A stretch of DNA of 64,000 bases from Takakia lepidozioides (taxonomy: Eukaryota > Streptophyta > Takakiopsida > Takakiales > Takakiaceae): positions 3,968,001-4,032,000 of the forward strand of contig CM060734.1 of assembly GCA_030704615.1 (NCBI GenBank). Direction: 5' to 3'. Below, piece by piece: positions 1-10,617 of this stretch. The translations under genes were made by a program, and so were the position numbers. How positions within the stretch are numbered: the stretch's first letter is position 1; every line of letters begins with the position of its first letter. The notes under the pieces were generated by a model. That model was not told the origin of the DNA. It did not search any database and worked only from the letters and a program-made list of their open reading frames with translations.

Positions 1-20
1 TATTTAAAAAAAAAACGGTC

Positions 21-457
21 ACGGATGAATTTCGGCGCCGAAATAGGGATGAACGTACCCGGGAGCAAGAAGTTATTTCGACCCACGGATGAATTTCGGC
101 ACCGAAATAGGGATGAACATACCCGCGAACAAAACCTTATTTCGACCCACGGATGAATTTCGGTGCCGAAATATGGATGAACATACCCGTGAGCAAAACG
201 TTATCTCGACCCACGGATGAATTTTGGCGCCGAAAAAATGGAAGAACGTACCCCTGAGCAAAAAGTTATTTCGACCTACAAATGAATTTGGCGCCGTAAT
301 AGGGATGAACGTACCCGTAAATGAATTTAAACCCACGGATGAATTTTGGCGCCGAAATAGGGATGAACATATTTCCGTGAGCAGAAAGGTATTTTGACCC
401 ACGAATAAATTTCGGCGCCGAAATTCGGATGAACATACCCGTGAGCAAAAGTTAGGG
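21..457. repeat. 64-bp tandem array with CGGCGCCG palindrome
   Basis: Seven consecutive units begin near 21, 85, 149, 214, 279, 335 and 400, a period of about 64 bp with one shortened unit. Each unit carries the inverted core ATTTCGGCGCCGAAAT or a variant (GGCACC, GGTGCC), followed by 'gggatgaac' and 'cccgtgagcaaaa'. The long minus-strand open frame over the array follows from the repeat and has no domain. The array starts at or before the left edge of the window. Confidence 0.9.
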
Positions 458-860
458 CTGAATCTCACCAAATAGATGTATTCGACCATGGTGTCCAAGA
501 TAAGCCGGCGTACTAGGTGCGGTCTGCTTTCACCTCTGACTTCCTTAACAACTCCGGATTGATGGCTGTTTTAAAGTCCTTCAGAGGTGCAAGTCCCACT
601 TCTTGCACTCTATACAACACAACATATGTGTCATGTGCATTTTTACGCTTATCTGTCACCTTGTCACAGAACATACACATTCCAATAATGGCAACGCAAT
701 CGGCCCGTATGCAGAAGAAATGATGACATTGAACCCAATTGGATGGGTCTGATATGAAAAGTGGCTGCTACGCAGACAGAAGGTCTATCATGAACAAGTC
801 ATAGTAAGGACGACGTTAATCCTCCGTCTGAGGATTCATTGGAAAGGTTTCGGATGACAA
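458..860. other. No recognisable gene
   Basis: I see no domain, RNA gene or clear repeat here. By position it may be decayed intron or exon of the plus-strand methyltransferase copy that becomes recognisable at 861, but the sequence does not show this. Confidence 0.4.
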
Positions 861-1060
861 TCTCATGGGCCAATTGACTCACTACCCTGGAGGAACAAGT
901 ATGACGAAAGATACTGGAGCCACACATTCGGGTTCGCAGCCAACATGTTGGACGACGACGGCTGTGTTGTTGTGCTAGCCGATGGAGAAGTCAGTGAGAA
1001 TGATGTCAAAGTATGGACGGGGAGAAGTGCAGCACCCATCCTGAAAAAGATCTGTGGTAC
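861..1060 (+). pseudogene. Fragment of a second ParB/amino-methyltransferase gene copy (methyltransferase motif IV-V part)
   Basis: Read on the plus strand, this stretch aligns with the methyltransferase exon of the minus-strand gene at 17832-18923. Shared features are a 'LPWRNKYDERYW' segment (LPSWNRYSEDFW in the other copy), then LDDDGCVVVLA (LDDRGCVVVLA), then SAAPILKK (SAVPILKK). It covers only the part after the putative catalytic loop. Downstream it runs into a gag-like ORF on the opposite strand, so the copy is truncated. A C-terminal exon of the same family lies on the same strand at 7628-7939, so the two pieces may be remains of one gene split by later insertions. Homology between the copies is seen directly; function is inferred from the better-preserved copy. 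Confidence 0.7.
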
Positions 1061-1196
1061 CTGCTTCAGACCAGTACCTGGCAAAATGATGATCCTCAAT
1101 GGGTCGATTGTTCGGAAGAACCTTAGTCCTAGTTGCCACTGGCAACCAAATGCGCATGATCTGATAATAATGTGCCAAAGACTGTGGAGGACTGAA

Positions 1197-3378
1197 TTAC
1201 TTCCAAGCCAAATCCATCACAATGGGAATTTGATTGAAGGGCATAATCATAGCCCGATTGTACTCCAGTGCAGCAGGAGTTCTAAGTGGGTGAAAAACAG
1301 CATCCCCCCAAACCTCAGCCTGTGGCATTGCCACGGTATCAACAGTGTCAGCCACTTGCACAGCCACCGGCTGTAGAGGCTGTGATATTGCCGCCACTGT
1401 CCCTCCTATTACTAGCATTTCTTGTACCTCTTGCGATGAAGACTGAAAAACCAGGGTTCTGGCATGCAAATAAGTAGCCACCAGCTGCTCCTCATGAACA
1501 AAGACTTGTTTGTCAATGTTGGAACTCAAGTCACCTATTTGAGTCTGCAGCCCTTCCACATCATCCTGTAACTCTGTTATCCTACTATAGACATTATCTA
1601 TAGTAGTTGTGGCAATGTTCTGCACCTGCAACCTGAGATCATTCATCTCCCCTTGAGTGAGCTTTTGTGGTGCTTTCCCTTCCACCGGCCCTTGTGTTAA
1701 CCATACTTGCATAAGATGATTATCCACCAAGTCCTGTGTAGCACCCCGGAGAGCCTGCTCCTCCTTAAGTCTGTACACATCTAACTGCTATTGTAAGGCC
1801 TTCATGCGCTTGGCATGAGGTTCAACCAGGCCCGCATAGGTAGCAGCCAGATTATTGGCTTCCTTCCAAGCCTTGTTAGCCACAGAGAGTTCATTCTTGT
1901 GGCCTGTGAGTGATTGCTGCAACTGCAGGATGAACCTTTCCTTCTCAGCCTCAATCTGACTGTATTGTTGGAAAGTATCCTCATTGCATCGGAGGGTAGC
2001 CTTTAGATCAGCAATAAGTTTCCCCTGCTCTACTGTCTCAGCCTCTGCCATCATACATCTCTCTGCTCGTCTGTTAACTTCTAATGTAGTTTGCGCCAGA
2101 GCAGTTGTGGCACATTGTATGGTCATTCTCTGATGAACTGTCTCCAACTCTGTATGAAGCACCGTCACTTCCTACAATTTGCCCTTATGCTTCACCTGCA
2201 ATTGGTATAGCTGCTGCTTATGCGCTTCATGCAACTTCCCCTGCTCCAGACCCGCTTCAATCATATTCCCCTTTGCTAGCTGCAGGGCAACCTTGGTGTC
2301 CTCCAATTCTTTCTGTAACTTGAGGTTGGCCTCCACATCCACCTTGTTTGCACACTCAGTGGCAATTCTAGCCTCAAACTCCTGCTTGAGTTCCTCTCTC
2401 AAAGCTGCCAATTGTGTAGATGGAACATGAGACTTCACATATGTGCCCAACAAATTGAGTGTTCTGCTTATGGAACTCATAAGCATGGCTTGCTGTGGGT
2501 CTTCATGGGAACCCTGTTGGTGGTCACCCTGATTCTCCACAGTGTGATGTTTCACCAACCATTCAGGCCATGTTCCCACAAGATCTTCGTCCTGAACGAC
2601 CTCATTCTCCACAGGTGCTGTAGTGCCCCTACCTTCTACCTCTGAAACCTCCTCCACAGGTTCGGGCATCACATGCACAGCAGGGATTTCCTCGGTCAAA
2701 CTCTGCATCTTTGGCACCACTGGTTCCCTGACCAAGCCAAAGTTTTCATAGAGAAGGTCCCCCCTTCTCAATTTCTGCCACTACCTGCTCTGTAGTGGGA
2801 ATGTCCAGCCCTTCTCCTTTCAGAGCAATAGGCTCTGGTGTAACAGCATGTACTATCTGAGTGACCCCTGGAACAACTGAGTCATCTGGCTGTGGTGGTT
2901 GTGGTATCGAGGTGACTTCTTCCTCCCTCTCCAAAGGCCGTGCTTCCAGCAATAACAGCCCCCTGTGCTGCTGCTGCTCCTCCTGCACAAACGCTATGGA
3001 AACATCGTCTTGTGGTTTCCTTGAAGCTAGTGGGTCTGCCATAGTCATATCTCGCTTCTGCCTCTTGGACTGGTGTTGCCCCTCCAATCCACCTTCACTA
3101 TGTGAAGAGCCCTTCTCATCAATTGCAGTGGTTGTTGTCTCAAACACTCCCATCTCCTTACGTTCTCGCACATCAAGTATACAAGTATCAAGGATAATTT
3201 GCGCAATTATTGGGCCAGACACTATGATCGGAGACTTAGCAACAGTGCCCTGTAACCGCTTCATCTCTTCCACCAGACCATTGTACATCAATTCCGCCCA
3301 AGCTACATCCTCTCCCCTCAAGGCTTTCAGTATCTCCTCCGTGAATGATCTGCTCAAGTACTGTTGGTTCTGTTTCAT
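1197..3378 (-). pseudogene. Coiled-coil gag-like protein of a retroelement, copy 1 (broken)
   Basis: Four stacked minus-strand open segments (2746-3378, 2172-2771, 1788-2168, 1197-1778) form one protein of roughly 700 residues. It has a helical N-terminal part, an acidic proline-rich middle, then a long heptad-rich coiled coil, and ends in a motif beginning VWGDA and ending FNQIP. The breaks are a frameshift beside a C-run near 2760, a TAG at 2172-2174 and a TAG at 1788-1790. The second copy at 36828-38845 aligns over the whole length and has CAG where copy 1 has the TAG at 1788. No protease or polymerase is attached, so this is either a non-autonomous element or a gag separated from its pol. 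I do not recognise the family beyond gag-like architecture. Confidence 0.6.
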
Positions 3379-3436
3379 GGCAAACAGAACATTCAGTATT
3401 TGGCCAACTTCTCTTAGCCCTAGGTAACTCTAGGCC

Positions 3437-3833
3437 CAGAACTGGAAAAATGGCGCCGAATTTCCAGAATATGTGCCATCCGCCCCAGGGACTTAGCCAT
3501 TTTTGGACCCTGTACTGGAAAAATGACGCCATTTTTCCAGTACAGGGTCCAAAAATGGCCAAGTCCCAGAAATGACTGGGCCCGGAACTGGAAAAATGGC
3601 GCCGAATTTCTAGAATATGTGCCATCCGCCCTAGGGACTTAGCCATTTTCGGACCCTGTACTGGAAAAATGGCGCCATTTTTCCAGTACAGGGTCCGAAA
3701 ATGGCTAAGTCCCAGAACTGACTGGGCCCGGAACTGGAAAAATGGCGCCGAATTTCCAAACTGTGCCAGCCACCCCCGGGGCTTAGCCATCCGCCCCATG
3801 GCCGGAAACACGAAATTCGGCGCCATTTTTCTA
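3437..3833. repeat. 146-bp tandem array of long hairpins
   Basis: The start 'actggaaaaatggcgccgaa' recurs at 3441, 3587 and 3733, exactly 146 bp apart. Inside each full unit a near-perfect inverted repeat of about 78 bp (around 3490-3567 and 3634-3711) runs from 'gggacttagccattt' through 'ggaccctgtactggaaaaatg' and back. The third unit is incomplete. The core is again GGCGCC or GACGCC flanked by A/T arms. The open frames across it are products of the repeat. Confidence 0.9.
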
Positions 3834-4431
3834 GGGGCTTCACAACTAATTTTCATGCGCCACATAAGGCAACTTACATCCTGGAAATGTAGGGACTACA
3901 ATGGCCACGGATCAAAGAAATGCAACGCGTATGTACCTGTACAGAAGGCGCGTTGCCGCTTTGTCGCCATTCGGCTGGTCGGCATTGCCGCATTGCCGCT
4001 CGTAGTACAAAGGCTTCAGTTTGCGACGTGGTCTGGATGTGGGGTTTCTCTCAAGAGAGCCACGCCCTTTTCCATGCGGCATACGTCCAAGTAAAAGAAA
4101 AAATCTCCCGCAGAATGCGTGCGTACATGCCTCGAATGGAACTTCATCCACCCGTCACATCAGGTGTCGAAGGCGTATCCGGGAAGCAAGCGCGGTATCC
4201 GTGTGGAACGTCCGGTTCAAAACAGACGGCGGAGGACATTTAATGCGCAACTGCGCCCTTAAATGTAGGTATGGAGGTCGCCCACAGGCGCCACCTGGCC
4301 CACCCTCCCCCCGAGACTTCATCAACAGCCTATTGGATGGAAAAAAACGACGCCGAATTTCCATTCAGCGGATGAAGTGGGACGCACCATGGCCCTCCCT
4401 CCGCCCGAGACGTTCTCATCCAGAAGCAGCC
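3834..4431. other. No recognisable gene between two arrays
   Basis: Short open frames occur on both strands, but none shows a domain or conserved motif. Single 'gaaattcggcgcc'-type half sites appear near 3815 and 4350. I see no RNA gene. Confidence 0.4.
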
Positions 4432-4675
4432 GGATGGAAAACTGGCGCCGAATTTCCATCCTGCAGGCAAGTGGGAGCGCGGCCGGATGGAAAACCGGTG
4501 CCGAATTTCCATCCTACAGGTAAACCAGAGGGCTGCAGGATGGAAAACCGGCGCCGAATTTCCATCCTGCAAGTAAACCGGACCGCTGCAGGATGGAAAA
4601 CCGGTGCCGAATTTCCATCCTGCAAGTAAATCGGTCCACCTCATGGATGGAAATCCGGCACCGAATTTGTCTCTA
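4432..4675. repeat. 53-bp tandem array of palindromes
   Basis: 'ggatgg' starts recur at 4432, 4485, 4538, 4591 and 4645 (spacing 53, 53, 53, 54). Each unit is itself an inverted repeat, GGATGGAAAAC-CGGYGCCG-AATTTCCATCC, followed by a short spacer. It shares the core and the 'ggatggaaa' arms with the 96-bp array to its right, so the two probably derive from one another. Confidence 0.9.
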
Positions 4676-4823
4676 CCGGACGACATTGGTGGGCATAACG
4701 TGCCAAAAAGTGGACCGCAGGCGAAAAACTCTAAGTTGAGTGACTGATTAGACAAAAAAACGCGAAAAACGAATCAAAATTGTTGATGAAGGGTCGATAC
4801 GGGCGTCTGTTGATGGATATTCG

Positions 4824-5560
4824 GTGCCGTTTTTCCATCCTGCAGATGATCTCTTTCGGCCACTCCCCCCGAGACGACTCCATCTGTGCGGCCTTGGATG
4901 GAAATACGGCGCCGTTTTTCCATTCGAGGGATGTTCTCTGTCGGCTACATGTCGGCCTCTCCCCCCGAGACGACTTCATCCGACGGGCCTCGTCCTGAAA
5001 TTCGGCGCCGTTTTTCCATCCGGGGGACGTTCTCTGTCGGCCAGGTGTCGGCCTCTCCCCCCGAGACGACTTCATCCGACGGGCCTCGAATGGAAATTCG
5101 GCGCCGTTTTTCCATCCGGGGGATGTTCTCTATCAGCCAGGTGTCCGCCTCTCCCCCCGAGACGACTTCATCCGAACGGCCTCGGATGGAAATTCGGCGC
5201 CGTTTTTCCATCCGGGGGATGTTCTCTGTCGGGCAGGTGTCGTCCTCTCCCCACGAGACGACTTCATCCGAACGGCCTCGGATGGAAATTCGGCGCCGTT
5301 TTTCCATCCGAGGGATGTTCTCTGTCGGCCAGGTGTCGGCCTCTCCCCCCGAGACGACTTCATCCGACGGGCCTCGTATGGAAATTCGGCACCGTTTTTC
5401 CATGCGATGGATGTTCTCTGTCGGCCAGGTGTCGGCCTCTCCCCCCAAGACCACTTCATCCGAACAGCCTCGGATGGAAATTCGGCGCCGTTTTTCCATC
5501 CGAGGGATATTCTTTGTCGGCCAGGTGTCGGCCTGTCCCCCTGAGACGACTTCATCCGAC
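4824..5560. repeat. 96-bp tandem array, frame-preserving
   Basis: The marker 'gacgacttcatc' (with minor variants) recurs at 4969, 5065, 5161, 5257, 5353, 5449 and 5545, always exactly 96 bp apart. Each unit contains 'ggatggaaattcggcgccgtttttccatcc', 'gatgttctctgtcggccaggtgtcggcctct' and a C-run. Because 96 is 32 codons, several frames on both strands stay open for 140-280 codons and encode 32-residue repeats. Whether any is translated is unknown. The lack of indels over seven units is notable. Confidence 0.92.
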
Positions 5561-5583
5561 ACGTTGGTTCCCATTGTCACAAA

Positions 5584-7170
5584 TTGACGAGGGGTAACTC
5601 GCGGGAGGCTGCCCACGAGGCAGAGCAGCTCGTTCAGGAGGAGGTTAAGTTGAGACCTGGTGCCAAACCCAAACAGATACAGCTGCAGGCCGCCCATAAG
5701 ATGGCATTGGCCAGAATTATGTCGGAAGACGGCTCCGACAGAGTTCCTCTCGATGAGAAGGAAATGGAGGCATTGCTGGAGTCGGTGTTCCACGTCTGTT
5801 CACCGAATGTCCGAAACCACATTGTCTCCTGCAAACAGAGAATTGGGCGTGGCTCGGATATGCACTACATTCTGGAGGTGAAGCGACGATGTGGATATGA
5901 CTACAGTAGATTTCCAGGACAAGGGACTGAGGCAGATCGTTGTTTCGTATTCAAAATGTCAACGTGTGGGCCTAGCAGCGGCGTCGAACTGGTCCACCGG
6001 ATGACGAGTGGGGACTTGTCAAACAGTTGGGTCATGTTCGACCATATCAAGCGAATTACAAATCACCAGTGGGTGACAATGGGTGCACATGTCTACGACA
6101 CCCACTGCAGGATGCTAATGACAATTGTTATTTGTGAGATGAAAGGAGAGGACACACAATCGGAGATGTTTCTTTGGCAGGGAATAAACGAACAGATGGC
6201 CAGGGCAGGATTTCCCCCTCCCAATTTTAGTGGTTTCATGGCGGACAACGCACAAGCAAATTGGGCTGCCATCCGAAGGGTGTACGGGGAAGACCCCAAT
6301 GTTCCGATGAAAAGCAAGGAGAGATCTTGTGGGTTCCATTTTCTGCAGAGCTTGTCGCAGTACACAACCAGGCTCGTGGCGCCAAATTTCATAGAGGAGC
6401 ACCGTTCCATGTGTCTTGCGTGGAAGTATGCTCCCACCTTGGATGATGCAGAGACACAGTTTGCATGTATACGGGCTTGGTGGACAACGTCAGGTGCTGT
6501 AAAGAAATCAGACGAGGGAGCAATGGTCAGTTGGCTAGCATGGTGGCATTATCGTTTCCTCCAGTTCGGCGACTATATGCGGGAGGTGAGTTGGACAAAT
6601 CTGCGTCCTGTTGAATATTATGCTAGCTACTCATTATTTGTAATTTGCTTGTAACCTGAACATGTGCATGTGCAGGAAATGTGTCTCGACTCTGACACCG
6701 ACATGCCGACAACAAACATGGCCGAATCAGTACATTCTTCCTAGCGTGCCTCCTCTGCGGCGCATCTGGTGGACATCCTTATTGCCACAACGGAGGACAT
6801 TGTCAGGTCAATTATGCAGCAATGCAGGTACAACGAGTTCTTGAAAGGAAAACAGTGGGGCTTGGGGCCGGACAGGCAGGAAATGCTGATGCAGACTACC
6901 TCCAGATCGAAGAATCCTCGCAAGTGGGCGGCAGCCTTGCGAGAGGGCCTTTGGGGCACGCCATTGCTTCGAAGTGGCCAACACTTGAAAGGAGATGTTC
7001 ACACCCGTCCAGTGAGACGAAGACTTGACGAGGCACCTGGCGGAGAAGACGATTCATGGCGAGCTGACAAGAATATTCGCACGCTCCCTCGTGGTCCCGT
7101 GATGTTGCCCGAGGAGGTCTCGTCGAGCACCGCAAGTCTGATGTCTGAGAAAATGGCGCCGAATCTCTAG
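5584..7170 (+). pseudogene. MULE-type (Mutator-like) transposase, one intron, one nonsense codon
   Basis: Exon 1 is open to 6585 and encodes the DDE-type core of the plant MULE transposase group, with 'MFDHIKR', 'HVYDTHCRMLMTI' and the diagnostic 'GFMADNAQANW' followed by 'FHFLQSLSQYT'. A 90-bp intron follows (GTGAGT at 6586, TGCAG ending 6675), after which the frame continues in phase with '...TTNMAESVHSS'. A TAG at 6742-6744 then interrupts it, and the frame stays open to 7170. No ATG sits at the left end; the open frame begins inside or beside the 96-bp array, so the N-terminus is missing or lies upstream across an intron. I saw no terminal inverted repeats. Apart from the single TAG the gene is well preserved, which suggests recent decay. 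Confidence 0.75.
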
Positions 7171-7400
7171 TTACATGGCCCAAGAACTGCCCAACATCTG
7201 TGCAATCCCCGGCACCATGTACCGAAATTCGGCGCCACATTTCCAAATTTTGGGCTTACACACCTGCCATGTTGGGACCTATAGCCGCGAAATTCGGCAC
7301 CATTTTTCGCCGGAGACACCTATTACCGCGAACTACGTCGCAGCTTTCTCCGGTTGCGGAACCTATTACCGCGAAATTCGGCGCCATTTTTGCAGATGTC
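7166..7400. repeat. Cluster of GGCGCC palindrome half-units
   Basis: Sites with the pattern 'gaaattcggcgccattttt' occur near 7157, 7217, 7290 and 7374. They share the core of the arrays at 0-5.6 kb but are irregularly spaced. No gene is visible apart from the tail of the transposase frame. Confidence 0.6.
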
Positions 7401-7616
7401 GCTCGGAATTTGCATGAGCGGAAGAGGAAATATCATGAGCACGGCTCTCAAAACTACAATTTTTACTTCAAACAATGAAATATTATATTGGTTTTTTCTA
7501 ACACATTCCATTAAAAATAATGTTTTTTTATTTTTTTAATTTCCAAAATTTGTACTTCTGCTCATGAAAACCGATTGTCTTGCTACTCCGCTCATGCCGC
7601 TCATGCTCATGAAATA
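7400..7616. mobile_element. MITE-like 'gctcatg' element inserted in a methyltransferase-family exon
   Basis: An AT-rich segment of about 215 bp is bounded by 'gcatgagcggaa' on the left and 'ccgctcatgctcatgaaatagc' on the right, imperfect inverted ends built from the word GCTCATG. The same right-end sequence recurs at 8125-8150 and inverted at 12519-12545. Immediately to the right, at 7628, the coding sequence of a methyltransferase-family exon begins mid-protein, so the element appears to have truncated that exon. There is no coding capacity. The superfamily is not clear. Confidence 0.5.
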
Positions 7617-7627
7617 GCTAACCTCTT

Positions 7628-7939
7628 AGGAGGTGTTCCGAACCTAGTCATGTACAACAGATTTTAGACGAGGCAAGCCTCAAGAAAATGAAGATGAGGG
7701 AGGAGGCAGCAGCTATTAGAGCCCGTCGGGCTCGTAGATTTGTCTTGGATTCTGCTGAGGTAAGTGGGGGAGAAGAGGCAGAAGATTCCCAGGAGGTGAG
7801 GTGGACAGTCCCCCAAGGAGAGGACGGCATTTTTGAGAGGCATACTGCAACCGATGCATCACAGAGCTCGGAGGATGGGGGGGATGAGGGGGATGAGGAA
7901 GAAGGAGGGCCAAGTTCCTCGGAAGGTGTAGGAGAGTAG
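7628..7939 (+). pseudogene. C-terminal exon of the second ParB/amino-methyltransferase gene copy
   Basis: The plus-strand translation from RRCSEPSHVQQILDEA to the TAG at 7937-7939 aligns with the last exon of the minus-strand gene (16646-17018): RRCENPSKVEQIL there, then a basic helix, then EVRWTVPQGEDGIFE (EVRWSVPQGEDGIFE). The tail is Glu/Asp/Ser-rich in both. The exon lacks its start because the 'gctcatg' element abuts it. With the fragment at 861-1060 it shows that the family is multicopy and that one copy ran on the plus strand before being split by arrays, a gag-like element and a MULE. Confidence 0.75.
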
Positions 7940-8039
7940 TTCCCATTCCTGCTATGACAGTTAGGACACACTTGTATAGACGTGGCTTGCCACAAAATTT
8001 GCAATAAAATGTTGCATTTCATTGCTATGACGAGTCCAC

Positions 8040-8155
8040 ATGACCCTATTTCCGTGCCTCCTAACCCTATTTCCATGGACAGACAATGGCCCGCTCATGT
8101 TTTTTTTTTTCCGCTCATGCTCATGCCGCTCATGAAATAGCAGCCCCCGCAGACC
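8040..8155 (+). repeat. Left inverted end framing the LTR-less gypsy region
   Basis: Contains 'accctatttccatgg', 'gctcatgtttttttttt' and 'gctcatgaaatagcagccccc'. The reverse complement of 12505-12640 shows the same three blocks in the same order, with the 20-bp word at the inner edge nearly identical. Gag coding sequence begins directly after it at 8156. Confidence 0.6.
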
Positions 8156-8236
8156 AAGGGCGAGGACCCAATGGTGAAGAACTATGTTACTATTGTAATC
8201 AGGCAGGACATCGCAAGGCAGCCTGTTCATTCTAGA
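8156..8236 (+). pseudogene. Gag C-terminus with zinc knuckle (element 1)
   Basis: The frame reads CYYCNQAGHRKAAC, a CX2CX4HX4C RNA-binding knuckle, then stops at TAG 8234. Everything N-terminal to the knuckle (matrix and capsid parts) is missing; the preceding bases are the inverted end repeat. It would package element RNA in an intact element. Confidence 0.75.
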
Positions 8237-8253
8237 TTAAACACCAGAATGAG

Positions 8254-9750
8254 ATGAGAGCTCCTATGAATGAGGGCCCAGTGGTGGCAGCTCACATGGT
8301 TAGGCCATGTGTTGTACCAGAAGTAAGTACAATGATAGTAACCAGAAGCAAAGCTAAATTAATACCTCCAGTAGATGAGGAAGATGATGATAATAAAGAT
8401 GGCAGTGATGTGCCTGAAGATGATGAGGCTTGGAGAGATGAGAAGGAACTGCACAGGGAAGTGGCAGATACCATAAGGGAAATGCAGAAGAGTACTGATA
8501 TCCCTATGGCAGATTCCTTTGATTCTGGAAGAGAAGATGAAGAGAGTGAGGATGAAGAAAAGAAAGAAGCTGCAGAAGTGCAGAGTAATGAAGGGACTTT
8601 GGCTGAAGTAATATGCCGGTCCAAAGCGGAGATTACCATTGGACAATTATTGGCTGTGGCACCTCATTGTAGGCACAGGCTGTATCAAGCAATCAATCAG
8701 GTTGCCCATGAGACAGAGAACACAGGCATGAATAGCAAGGTGACCAGTTATAATGTGAAGCCGGAAGGGCAAGAAACAGTCATGGACTTTGATGATTCTA
8801 TGCCAGTAATCCAATTGAGAATTGGAAGCACAGATCTGACTGATGTACTGATAGATGGAGGCTCTGGAGTGAATATCATAACAGACCAATTAAGGCAAAA
8901 GCTTGGTCTAAGTAACATGAAACCAGCCCCATTCACAGTAACAATGGCAGATCAAAGAAGTGTTCAGCCATTAGGTTTGATAAGAGGAGTTAAGATATAG
9001 ATTCAAAAGATGATCTTTACGATCACAATGACTGTGTTGAAAATGGATGATGTCATGGAAGCTTACTCCTTATTGCTGGGTCGACCATGGCTGAAACAGG
9101 CCAGGGTATTCTATGACTGGAATTCCCAGTTACTAACTGTGCATGATGGGAAGCACAAGATACAAATCACCACAAAGAAATCTAGTAGACTACCTGCTAC
9201 GAGAAGACCTCGGGGAGTTAGAGAGTATGACTGGAGGAGAGGACTTGATGAGGAGCAGGAAGCTACCCTGTTCGCTGCACACCCAGAGTGGGAGCAGGTT
9301 GCAGAAATGCAACTGGAGGGCCTAAGTTGTTTAAAAGGTATTTGCTGTGGTGTAGTGACAGCAACACCAATTGAGGGTGAAACAAGCAGTTACCCACCAC
9401 ATTTCTATGAAAAAAAAAAGGGAGAAATGGAAATCCTAGAAGAACCAGCCACTGTGAGTTTGCAGGATGAAGTAGAGTCTGGTTGGACAATCACAGCTGA
9501 TGAGCAGGTGAGAGAAGTGAATGTGGGAACTGAGGAGGAACCGAGAATGGTGAAAGTAGGGGCTGACTTGGAGCCAGAATTCTTTGAGGAAGCTAAGAGT
9601 CTGTTCATCAAATACAGAGATGTATTTGCTTGGAGCTATGAGGATCTGAAAGGGATACCACCCGAGATCTATCAGCATAAGATTGAACTGGAACCAGGGT
9701 TAGTACCAATCAAACAGGCGAGGTACAGAATGAATCCCAACTATGCATAG
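8254..9750 (+). pseudogene. Retropepsin-like protease and linker (element 1)
   Basis: An acidic N-terminal stretch leads to the aspartic protease region: PVIQLRIG, then LIDGGSGVNII, where the canonical D[ST]G is D-G-G. That form is seen in some plant Ty3 lineages, but here it may also be damage. A TAG at 8998-9000 breaks the frame. Reading continues through YSLLLGRPWLKQARVFYDW and a long linker to PEIYQHKIELEPG, the usual lead-in to reverse transcriptase. A second TAG at 9748-9750 stands just before it. The enzyme would process the Gag-Pol polyprotein. Confidence 0.8.
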
Positions 9751-10617
9751 AAGGTTGGGGAAGAGATCAAGAAGTTGGCTGAGGCTAAGTTTATATACCC
9801 GATAGAGTATACAACTTGGTTGTCACCCATTGTGATAGTTCCCAAGAATAATGGTAAACTGAGAGTTTGTGTGAACTATAAGAAGTTGAATGCTTGTACA
9901 AAGAAAGATCCTTTCCCTTTGCCATTCACAGAAGCGGTACTGGACACTGTGGCAGGCCATGAGATGTACTTCATGGATGGCTTTAGTGGGTATAACCAAG
10001 TGCAAGTGGCAGAAGAAGTCCAGGGAAAGACAACTTTCATCACAGACTGGGGTGCTTATGCATACAAAGTCATGCCTTTTGGATTTTGTAATGCACCAGC
10101 AACCTTTCAGAGAGTGATAAGTGAATCTTTCCATGAATATCTGGATTATTTCATGTAGGTGTTCTTGGATGATTTCAGTGTGTACAACTCTAAGAATGAG
10201 CACTTGCATAAATTGGAGTTATGTTTGGCCAGATGCAGGATGAGAGGTCTGGGCATGAATCCAGAGAAGTGTACTTTCTGTGTGAACTCAGGGGTACTTT
10301 TGGGCCACATTGTGTGTAAGAGGGGACTTCTTGTGGATCCTAGAAAGACAGAGGCCATTAAAGCCTCTCCACCACCAGGAAATGTTAAGAGTCTAAGGAG
10401 ATTCCTTGGACAAACCAATTATTACAAAAGATTTGTCAGACGGTATGCACAGATAGCAGCACCATTGAGCAAGCTTCTGAAGAAAGATACAGTGTTTGCA
10501 TGGACAGCTGAATGTCAACAGGATTTTGAGGAACTTACATTGTCAGTAACAACTACACATGTGCTGATTAACCCTCATTGGCATGTAGTATTTCATGTTC
10601 ACTGTGATGCCTCATGA
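9751..10617 (+). pseudogene. Reverse transcriptase (element 1)
   Basis: Ty3-type RT motifs are in order: WLSPIVIVPKNNGKLRVCV, a FMDGFSGYNQV block with the first catalytic Asp, MPFGFCNAPATFQR, then FLDDF (the YxDD box) and the thumb block RRFLGQTNYYKRF. A TAG at 10156-10158 falls directly before VFLDDF, where many relatives have Gln, and a TGA at 10615-10617 ends the segment at the RNase H junction. Both could arise by one C-to-T or G-to-T change. No large deletion is seen. Confidence 0.88.

Noticed and set aside
2861-3427. 188-codon plus-strand frame rich in Ser and Cys
   Set aside because: It is the reverse shadow of the gag-like minus-strand gene, which aligns with a second copy elsewhere.
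4886-5793. Long ORFs (230-280 codons) on both strands across the 96-bp array
   Set aside because: They follow automatically from a stop-free unit whose length is a multiple of three. The peptides are pure repeats in several frames with no domain.
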